Assembly: GCA_018266255.1 (NCBI GenBank)
Contig: JAFEAT010000015.1
Coordinates: 62,001 to 126,000, forward strand
DNA: 64,000 nucleotides
Direction of reading: 5' to 3'
DNA from: Cyanobacteria bacterium SZAS-4
Lineage (GTDB): Bacteria > Cyanobacteriota > Vampirovibrionia > Obscuribacterales > Obscuribacteraceae
In this document: one piece after another, positions 57,388 through 64,000 of the stretch
Layout of the letters: each line of letters starts with the position of its first letter
Numbering within the stretch: position 1 is the first letter of the stretch
Program-made: the position numbers and the translations under genes
Notes under the pieces: generated by a model
Told to the model about the DNA's origin: nothing
Databases searched by the model: none
Seen by the model: the letters and a program-made list of their open reading frames with translations, nothing else

Positions 57388-57456
57388 CAGATGTCATCAC
57401 CGCATACAGTGGCAGAAATTTTCCAGTTCGAAAAATTTCTGATTCATTGTCAGAAC

Positions 57457-57849
57457 TTACTTGCCTTTTGCAGCTTCTTCGATGCCCTTTTTTGCAGCAT
57501 CTGCGTTAGCGTCAACAACGTTCTTGTCAGCTTTTACTTGACGATCCAAATCTTTCTTCTCGAGATCGTGGGTCTTGTCAGCACTGGTCTTGGCTGCATC
57601 TAGATTTTTCTTAGCCAAATCAAGTTCATCTTTCTTGGCCTCAATTGCTTGCTCAGTGGCTTCGTGTTTGATATCAGAAGCGGCTTTTAACTCATTGCCT
57701 TTTTGCTCGATCAGCGCTTTCTGTTCGTCTTTCTGCGCGTCGATATCTTTCTTTTGGTCAGCGACTTCTTTCGCCTGTTCACTGCAAGAACAAAGTAACA
57801 TCGCCATACCGCAAGCTACAAATAACGACTTGACTTTTCCCTCTATCAT
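57457..57849 (-). CDS. Lipoprotein with LEA-like charged helix
   Basis: 130 residues, strong GAGGG site 8 bases before the ATG at 57849. The lipoprotein signal ends in LLCSC, with lipidation at the second Cys (residue 22) or the first (20). The mature part is a single highly charged Lys/Asp/Glu/Ala helix (DIDAQKDEQKALIEQKGNEL, AKKDELDLAKKNLDAAKTS) with an 11-residue-like periodicity, reminiscent of LEA or apolipoprotein-type repeats. It is anchored in a membrane and possibly interacts with lipid or protects the envelope. Single gene. Confidence 0.75.
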   Translation of the reverse strand: MIEGKVKSLFVACGMAMLLCSCSEQAKEVADQKKDIDAQKDEQKALIEQKGNELKAASDIKHEATEQAIEAKKDELDLAKKNLDAAKTSADKTHDLEKKDLDRQVKADKNVVDANADAAKKGIEEAAKGK

Positions 57850-58039
57850 TTAAAATCCCTCTGTGATGAGATACCGCCGATACAGATTTGTGGGACCAAC
57901 TGAGCGGCTGAAAAGTTCCCGGGTTGAAGTGTTTGCGAAACATTGTCGACAGCTGAGTACGATAATATAAGTTGGAACGGTGTAGGCACTTGGCCACAGT
58001 GTGGTGGCACTGATAGTTTCAACTCAGCAGAGAATTCAC

Positions 58040-59581
58040 GTGTCGAAGAACAATCGTATCGAGTTGATCGGCATAGGGTTCCTCCTAGTTTTTATTTGCA
58101 TCGGAGCTTCTCTGCGCTTTATCAATTTGGCTGATAAAGAGTTTTGGCATGATGAATCGTTCACGGCACTGGTGCTTTCGGGTCGCACGACCGTAGAGTT
58201 GAAGGATGAAATCTCGGCAAAGCCATGTAAATTTTCCGACCTGACCAAATACAGAACGCGGACTGATCGAACTGACGCAGCATCGTTGCTCCGAGTTATC
58301 GGAGAGGATGAGCCGGGTCACGCACCGCTTTTTTACTACATAGTTAACGCCTTTTGCCTGGCTATGGGCACAACTCCATTTTCGATGCGGCTAGTCTGCG
58401 CGATCATAAGTTTGGCCACACTACCGGTCATTTACTGGCTGGCGCTGGAAACCTACAAATCGAAATTTACAGCAACGCTTGCCACCACATTTGCCAGCCT
58501 CTCACCGATCTTGATTTACTACGCTCAAGAGGCACGCGATTACTCGCTTGGCATGTTTTTTATGACTTTGTCGAGCGCGTTACTTTTTTATGCGCTTCGC
58601 ACATCGAAACGCATCACATGGATAGCATATGCCTCGAGTTTGGCGTTGGGAATGTACAGTTGGCTATTCATCACAATCGTCATTGATGGTCACATATTGT
58701 TCGTTGCTCTCACACAAAAACGAAGCAAAGAAATACTGCTTCCATTTTCTCTATCAATTGCTTCGGCAGGATTAGTTTTTGCGCCTTGGCTGGCATTCTT
58801 ATCGATGCACACCGCCAACTTCAAGAAAGCATATGATTGGATTCAACCGGCCCTAACGCCAGGAGAACTGCTTACAGTATGGCTTGCCATTCCTTACAAA
58901 GCACTTGCACTATTCGGATTCAAGACGCCTAAACTAGCTACTCCTTTGCTTGTCGTTACACTTTTGGAATTTTGTTCAGTCGCACTTGCCGCAATTCCTT
59001 TCAAGAATGCAAGGTACTTGCACTTGTCGATAATCACAATTTGGTTGCTCGTTTTCGCAGGTCAAGACTTACTAACAGGAGGTGCACGCTCAGCCGTCTT
59101 TCGCTATCAGACTGTGATAATCGTGAGCATCCTGATGCTTCTTCCAACTGTATTCGAAGCACTGTGGAAGAAAAATCGCCTTGTTAAAGCGCTGGCAATT
59201 GTCGTGCTTATGCTTGTCTTCGGGATTGAATTGTTGTCCGATCAATACATGCTCAACTGCAAAATTTGGCCTGACAAAGGGATAAACATGCGTTTCACAT
59301 TACCGATTGCAGAGCATTTGAACAAGGAACCAGCGGCATATTTAGTAACAGAAGAGCAGTCGATAAATCCCACAGAATTGCTCGATTTGAGCTATCAGAC
59401 AAATCCAGATTGTCAGCTCATCTTCAGAAGTGCAGCCAAGCCTCAACCAGTTCCCGATGACGCGCAAGTTCTCTACTTGTGGAATCCATCACCGGAGTTG
59501 ATGTCTGCGCTTAAGGAGCGGTTTGACATAACCGATGAGGTAGACAAGTTTCCTTACCTTAAAAAAGCAACGAGGAAGTAA
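58040..59581 (+). CDS. GT-C glycosyltransferase (PMT/GT39-like)
   Basis: 513 residues from the GTG at 58040 (AGAGAA upstream); GTG 58001 would add 13. About ten to twelve membrane helices. The first loop has the GT-C acidic motif in FWHDESFTALVL, about residue 40, where D and E of the DE pair are catalytic candidates. LSPILIYYAQEARDYSLG near 155 is another family block. It probably transfers a sugar from a polyprenyl-phosphate donor on the outer side of the membrane. A C-terminal periplasmic domain (about 430-513) is small. Acceptor unknown; single gene. Confidence 0.85.
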   Translation: MSKNNRIELIGIGFLLVFICIGASLRFINLADKEFWHDESFTALVLSGRTTVELKDEISAKPCKFSDLTKYRTRTDRTDAASLLRVIGEDEPGHAPLFYYIVNAFCLAMGTTPFSMRLVCAIISLATLPVIYWLALETYKSKFTATLATTFASLSPILIYYAQEARDYSLGMFFMTLSSALLFYALRTSKRITWIAYASSLALGMYSWLFITIVIDGHILFVALTQKRSKEILLPFSLSIASAGLVFAPWLAFLSMHTANFKKAYDWIQPALTPGELLTVWLAIPYKALALFGFKTPKLATPLLVVTLLEFCSVALAAIPFKNARYLHLSIITIWLLVFAGQDLLTGGARSAVFRYQTVIIVSILMLLPTVFEALWKKNRLVKALAIVVLMLVFGIELLSDQYMLNCKIWPDKGINMRFTLPIAEHLNKEPAAYLVTEEQSINPTELLDLSYQTNPDCQLIFRSAAKPQPVPDDAQVLYLWNPSPELMSALKERFDITDEVDKFPYLKKATRK

Positions 59582-59635
59582 AGCACTGCTTAAAATGCTA
59601 GCTAACTGAACGGTTGCTCTGGCAACGGAATCTCT

Positions 59636-61336
59636 CTAGTTCGCCGCATCATGCTTGTAAACAGGTTGTCCTTTGAAGTAAGTCATCAACACCTTTACGT
59701 TGTGCAAAGTGGACGGATCGATTTCGAATAAGTTTTTATCCAAAACTACAAAGTCCGCGTCCTTGCCTACTTCTAGAGAACCAGTGACCTTCTCCTGGTG
59801 ATTTACATACGCACCATTTATGGTGTAAGCGGCAATAATTTGCGGAAGCGAAACGCGCTCATCTGGAGTCCACGGCGAACCAGAAACATCGGTTAAACCC
59901 TTTCTGGTGATCGCGACTTGCATCGCATCCAATGGATTCATTGTGGTTACAGACCAGTCGCTGCCTGCCGCAACAACGGCTCCTGTTCTTAAAACAGAAT
60001 TGATTTGATAGAGGCGGCCAGTTCGTTCAACTCCTAAAAGCGGCTCAGTGCATTGAGTTATGTATGCATCACGGTATGCCCAAAACGGCTGAAAGTTTGC
60101 CACCACATTCAACTTCCTGAATCTAGGAATGTCGCTTAATTTCATCAACTCCAAATGAGCAATGTGGTGACGATTGTCATTCTGTCCGTTCTTTGATTTT
60201 GCTTTTTCCAGCGCATCCAACGCCTGGTGAACCGCTTCGTCTCCAATTGCATGAATATGAACTTGAAAATTATTCTTGTCCAATTCTTCGACAATCGAAT
60301 TCAATTGTTCGGTGCGGAAATTCAACAGTCCTGAAGTCGATGGTTTATCCGTGTAGGGCGAAGACAAAGCGGCAGTATAGGTTTCGACAACACCGTCTGC
60401 AAAAATTTTCGCGGAAGTGGGGCGCACAAACGGCGACAAATATTTGTCACGCAAGGCGACAAAACCTTTCACTTGCTCAGCACCCAGTGCAGGATTAACG
60501 TGCAAGGCAGCGACAATACGCACCGTCAAACGTCGCCAGTTCGCTATTTCGGTATAAGTTTTGAGCGAATCTTCATCAGCATTTGCGTCTTGCAATGACG
60601 TAATACCAAATCCATTTGCCATGCGCAGACTGCGAAGCAATCCCTGCTGGCGTTCATCCATCGAAGGCTTTGGCTCGAGTTGACTGACCAAATCAGTAGC
60701 AGACTCTCGTAAAGTGCCGTTTGGCTCACCATCGGCATTTCGTTCAATGATGCCCAACGGTGGGTTTGCTGTAGATTTATCGATATGAGCAAGCTTCAAT
60801 GCTTTTGAATTTACCCAAGCGGAGTGCGCATCCTGAGATACAAAATAAGCGGGCCGGTCTGGAATAATCGCATCTAGATCTTCTTTCAGGGGACAGGCAT
60901 TAGGGAATAGAGGTAAACTCCAGCCACCACCAGTGATCCAGGGCGAGTCTGGATGCGCCTTTGTATATTTTTTGATGATTTCGAGCACTTCTGCTTTGGT
61001 GCTGGCATCATCGAGTCTGCACAGTGCCAGTTCGATACCACTGTCAATTGGATGCACATGACTGTCATGGAAACCGGGCAAAATCATTTCGCCGTGCAAC
61101 GGAATTTTTTGCGTCGCCGGTCCGACCATGTCGAGAACATCTTTGTCTTCTCCGACGAAACAGATTTTCCCGTCTTTGACCGCCATGGCATGAGCCCAGC
61201 GGCGGGAACCGTCGACGGTGTAAATGTCGGCGCCAGTAATGACCAAATCTGCCTGGGTTGGCATGTCTGCCAGCGCAGGTCGGCAGATACCGAACAAACT
61301 CAGAGCCACCATCACCTTGGCAATAGTTCTGTACAT
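59636..61336 (-). CDS. Secreted amidohydrolase (YtcJ-like, amidohydrolase 3)
   Basis: 566 residues from the ATG at 61336 with AGGAAGG upstream; the ATG at 61348 lacks a site. Signal peptide about 1-24 (ending ALADM), unusual for this mostly cytosolic family. LVITGADIYTVDG is the N-terminal beta domain, ILPGFHDSHVHP holds the HxH metal ligands, VHIHAIGDEAV the second His pair, and SDWSVTTMNP the late Asp. These fit the YtcJ/amidohydrolase_3 group of N-substituted amide or ester hydrolases. The substrate is unknown. It is divergent from the YhiN-like flavoprotein. Confidence 0.88.
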   Translation of the reverse strand: MYRTIAKVMVALSLFGICRPALADMPTQADLVITGADIYTVDGSRRWAHAMAVKDGKICFVGEDKDVLDMVGPATQKIPLHGEMILPGFHDSHVHPIDSGIELALCRLDDASTKAEVLEIIKKYTKAHPDSPWITGGGWSLPLFPNACPLKEDLDAIIPDRPAYFVSQDAHSAWVNSKALKLAHIDKSTANPPLGIIERNADGEPNGTLRESATDLVSQLEPKPSMDERQQGLLRSLRMANGFGITSLQDANADEDSLKTYTEIANWRRLTVRIVAALHVNPALGAEQVKGFVALRDKYLSPFVRPTSAKIFADGVVETYTAALSSPYTDKPSTSGLLNFRTEQLNSIVEELDKNNFQVHIHAIGDEAVHQALDALEKAKSKNGQNDNRHHIAHLELMKLSDIPRFRKLNVVANFQPFWAYRDAYITQCTEPLLGVERTGRLYQINSVLRTGAVVAAGSDWSVTTMNPLDAMQVAITRKGLTDVSGSPWTPDERVSLPQIIAAYTINGAYVNHQEKVTGSLEVGKDADFVVLDKNLFEIDPSTLHNVKVLMTYFKGQPVYKHDAAN

Positions 61337-61389
61337 TTCCTTCCTCATATTTGTTCAGACGTTCCGGCGCGTAGACTATTCTAGAATAC

Positions 61390-62619
61390 GTGGGAAGATT
61401 GTTTGAATCTATTAGTAGGTTTGTCGAATTGGCGTTGGAAAGAGACTTTGACGTTGTCATCATAGGTGCAGGCGGCGCCGGAATGATGTGCGCAAGCACC
61501 GCTGCCAACCGCGGTCGAAAAGTGATTTTGCTCGACCATTCGACGAAAATCGGCAGAAAAATTTTGATCTCGGGTGGCGGCAGGTGCAACTTCACCAATA
61601 TCGGTGCCAATCCAGAATCGTTCGTGTCGCAGAATCCGCATTTCTGCAAGTCTGCACTATCGCGATACAGGCCAGATGATTTCGTAAGTCTGGTACGAAA
61701 ACACAAGATCAGATATCACGAGAAAAAACTTGGACAGCTGTTTTGCGATGATTCAGCGTCGCAAATTGTAGATATGCTGGTTGAAGAGTGCGATGACGCT
61801 GGGGCGCGCTTTCAAATGGATTGCCAGATCTTCTCCATTAAAAAAACAGGCGATAAATTCGTCATTTCAACGAGCGCGGGTGATTTTCGCAGTGAATCAC
61901 TAGTAGTGGCAACTGGCGGATTGTCGATACCTCAAATTGGTGCCACCGGGTTTGGTTACGACATAGCCAGACAATTCGATTTGAAGATTGTGGAAACCGC
62001 TCCTGCACTGGACGGTTTCAATTTCAGCAAAGCAGACGCCGAGCACTTCAAAGACTTACCAGGAATTTCTTTAGACACAATTGTCACCTGCAAAAAAGCG
62101 ACTTTTCGAGAAAACATTCTCTTTACCCACACGGGGTTGAGCGGACCGGCTAGTTTGCAGGCGTCACTGTATTGGCATAAGGGAGAAGCACTTAAATTCG
62201 ACCTCTTGCCGCAGTTCGACGCCGAAAAATGGCTCAGCAGAATTAAAACGTCGCATAACAATAAAGTCGAGTTGAAAAACGTATTGTCTGAGAAATTGCC
62301 AAAACGATTCGCAGAAAAGTTCGCCCAACTGATGAACATGAATCGCCCAATCAATCAATTGAACGAGCGACAGATTAGCGATCTAGCTCAGCATTTGCAT
62401 GGCTGGACGCTGCATCCGTCCGGCACTGTTGGCTACAGAAAAGCCGAGGTCACCAGGGGCGGAGTCGACACCAAAGAGCTTTCATCACAAACGATGGAAG
62501 CAAAAAAAGTTCCGGGACTTTACTTCATCGGCGAAGTAGTAGACGTAACAGGTCAACTCGGTGGCTATAACTTCCAGTGGGCTTGGGCTTCGGGATTTGC
62601 AGCGGGAGAGTCGTGTTAA
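61390..62619 (+). CDS. HI0933/YhiN family FAD flavoprotein
   Basis: 409 residues if started at the GTG 61390; a TTG at 61429 with GTAGG upstream would give 396. The FAD-binding motif is in VVIIGAGGAGMMCAST, then KIGRKILISGGGRCNFTN, a hallmark of the HI0933 family, LVVATGGLSIPQIGATGFGY, FTHTGLSGPA and the C-terminal LYFIGEVVDVTGQLGGYNFQ. Complete length. The reaction is unknown in the family, though it binds FAD in the cytosol. Followed 46 bases later by a TPR gene on the same strand. Confidence 0.9.
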   Translation: MGRLFESISRFVELALERDFDVVIIGAGGAGMMCASTAANRGRKVILLDHSTKIGRKILISGGGRCNFTNIGANPESFVSQNPHFCKSALSRYRPDDFVSLVRKHKIRYHEKKLGQLFCDDSASQIVDMLVEECDDAGARFQMDCQIFSIKKTGDKFVISTSAGDFRSESLVVATGGLSIPQIGATGFGYDIARQFDLKIVETAPALDGFNFSKADAEHFKDLPGISLDTIVTCKKATFRENILFTHTGLSGPASLQASLYWHKGEALKFDLLPQFDAEKWLSRIKTSHNNKVELKNVLSEKLPKRFAEKFAQLMNMNRPINQLNERQISDLAQHLHGWTLHPSGTVGYRKAEVTRGGVDTKELSSQTMEAKKVPGLYFIGEVVDVTGQLGGYNFQWAWASGFAAGESC

Positions 62620-62665
62620 CCAGCGTGTCACAATGTATCTATATGAGACACGAAATCCCCAGGCA

Positions 62666-64000
62666 ATGCAACTAGAGTCAAGCAAGACACGAATATTATC
62701 CGCGATTGGACTGAGCATCATTTGTGCGTCGATATTCGCAGAATCTGCGCTGTCCAGAAAACTATCCTTCTACGAACAAGCGCTTGAATGCCTTGACGAA
62801 GAAAAATATGACTTAGCTGTTCCAAAACTAAAGCAAGTAATTGAACATGATTCCTCAAATGCAGATGCGCATGCAGAACTGGCACGAGCGTACATGGATT
62901 TAGATAACAACGAGGCAGCAATTGAAGAGTCGACTCGTGCTATCGCTATTGCCCCCAAAATGGCGAGAGCATACGCCACTCGTGCGTATTCTGAGTTTAA
63001 GACAAATCGAATGAAAGAAGGATTTGCAGACTCTGAAAAAGTGATAAAGTACTACACGGTAAATCCACTCGACGCAACGATTTGGAATACGTACAAGAAT
63101 CGAATTCAAGCATTCAGAATGCTTGGTCGCAACAAAGAATTTTTAGCAGAGCAACCGAAAGCATACATATCTGACCTCATAGATGCCGGTGAAAAAGCGC
63201 GCGAAGTCGGGCAGCTAGACGTTGCCTTGCAGAAGATAGACAGCGCTCTCAAAATCAATCCAGAAGTGGCAGATTTGTGGTTCATGCGCGGTGTGATTTG
63301 CAGCAACCAGAACAAAAATCCGGAAGCAGTCGACGATTTTAGCAAAGCGCTGAAATTAGCTCCCAATGTTCCAATGCTCCATTATTTCCGAGCCGATTGC
63401 TATCAACAAATGGGCAAGCACCAACAAGCAATTGATGATTTCAACAAAATCATTGAAGCGAAACCAAAACTGGTAGCATATCGATTTGTCTGTGAAACTG
63501 GGCGTCTTCGCAATGAATTGAGCCGCGACGACACGTCTCCAATTTCTCTTGCTGATGTTTATGTTCTACGTGCGCAGTCATACTCTGCAATCAAAAAACC
63601 TGACCTGGCAGCCAAAGATTTAGACGTGGCTGGGCGACTGGAACCCAGTGACGATAAAGCTTTCGCCAAGAAAGCAGAGTTGACCATGAACAATGGCAAA
63701 TTCGATCAAGCCATAATGGAATATACAAAATCGGTTGCTGCAAATCCGAAAGATTGGACGCGATATAAAGAACGTGCCGATGCATATTTGCAAGCTGGCA
63801 GAAACGAAGAAGCGTTAGCCGACTTTACTGAAGTAATAAAACTGACTCCTAATGAGCCTGGAGCCTACATGTTGAGGGCGTTGGCGTACAAGTCTTTGAA
63901 GCGATACGCCGAAGCGATTCCTGATTTCACCAAAGCCTTAGACCTTCGCGGCGCCGATGACGATGCTTACATGGAGCGGTCTGATTGCTACAGACTGATG
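62666..64000 (+). CDS. TPR protein, truncated at window end
   Basis: At least 445 residues; the frame is open from the ATG at 62666 (AGG just upstream) to the window edge without a stop. An in-frame ATG at 62633 is possible. A hydrophobic segment at about 10-30 (LSAIGLSIICASIFAES) is a signal peptide or anchor. The rest is a regular TPR array, about ten units so far, for example ALECLDEEKYDLAVPKLKQV, ELARAYMDLDNNEAAIEES and ALAYKSLKRYAEAIPDFTKA. An exported scaffold, like several others in this window. No catalytic domain seen. Confidence 0.85.
   Translation, partial: MQLESSKTRILSAIGLSIICASIFAESALSRKLSFYEQALECLDEEKYDLAVPKLKQVIEHDSSNADAHAELARAYMDLDNNEAAIEESTRAIAIAPKMARAYATRAYSEFKTNRMKEGFADSEKVIKYYTVNPLDATIWNTYKNRIQAFRMLGRNKEFLAEQPKAYISDLIDAGEKAREVGQLDVALQKIDSALKINPEVADLWFMRGVICSNQNKNPEAVDDFSKALKLAPNVPMLHYFRADCYQQMGKHQQAIDDFNKIIEAKPKLVAYRFVCETGRLRNELSRDDTSPISLADVYVLRAQSYSAIKKPDLAAKDLDVAGRLEPSDDKAFAKKAELTMNNGKFDQAIMEYTKSVAANPKDWTRYKERADAYLQAGRNEEALADFTEVIKLTPNEPGAYMLRALAYKSLKRYAEAIPDFTKALDLRGADDDAYMERSDCYRLM

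Noticed and set aside
1-64000. tRNA, rRNA, CRISPR arrays, insertion sequences, phage genes
   Set aside because: I looked for T-loop-like sequences, regularly spaced direct repeats and transposase/integrase motifs in the translations and found none convincing.

Overview
The window reads as a chromosome segment from a free-living, diderm-type bacterium with mid-range GC and a very high density of secreted tetratricopeptide (TPR) proteins, PAS-domain sensors, proline-rich adaptors and a zinc-ribbon Ser/Thr kinase fused to TPRs. That mixture, with no photosynthesis genes, resembles the non-photosynthetic relatives of cyanobacteria (Melainabacteria/Vampirovibrionia, Obscuribacterales-like). This taxonomic guess is inference; no rRNA or other decisive marker is present. 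I see no tRNA, rRNA, CRISPR array, transposase, integrase or phage gene.

Layout. 0-4 kb: a secreted Thr/Val-rich protein, a 62-residue Cys-containing small protein, and two tandem triple-PAS proteins without an output domain. 4-8.7 kb: small secreted proteins, a TPR protein with a CxxC tail and a DUF2207 membrane protein, divergent from LemA. 8.7-14 kb: LemA, an OmpR-type response regulator, a PAS histidine kinase and a secreted TPR protein, all on the + strand. 14-21.8 kb: a YeeZ-like reductase, a proline-rich multi-domain protein, an ABC-2 exporter of the COG4586/4587/3694 type, and TPR proteins. 21.9-31 kb: a second, orphan PAS histidine kinase, a bestrophin-like channel, quinone oxidoreductase, a small acidic protein with a structured leader and a strong terminator, then the complete proline operon proB-proA-proC. 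31-39 kb: a degenerate GGDEF protein, the TPR kinase with an LRR membrane protein, homogentisate dioxygenase, and a second proline-rich protein. 39-48.5 kb: an EF-hand protein, a REC-HPt-REC-REC-GGDEF diguanylate cyclase, TPR proteins, a second DUF2207 protein, a HIT protein and an array protein with four MshEN-like modules. 48.6-64 kb: a HerA/FtsK-like ATPase, a PlsC acyltransferase, a cytosine permease/deaminase pair, small Cys-containing proteins, a GT-C glycosyltransferase, an amidohydrolase, a YhiN flavoprotein and a truncated TPR protein.

The most interesting themes are two. First, a protein family not obviously described: three proteins (15320-16906, 31004-32296, 37538-39004) share an unnamed N-terminal domain of about 90 residues. 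In two of them proline-rich GYPP-type linkers lead to helical repeats that look like halves of MshEN cyclic-di-GMP-binding modules; in the third it leads to a degenerate GGDEF domain. A fourth protein (47212-48495) consists of four full MshEN-like modules with the characteristic five-residue spacer, and an apparently active diguanylate cyclase (40290-42344) lies between them. Together they suggest a cyclic-di-GMP signalling set. Second, two small proteins 54 kb apart (942-1130 and 55732-55905) share the C-terminal signature CxxGxCxxxWKPxR followed by Ala, which defines a small-protein family I do not recognise.
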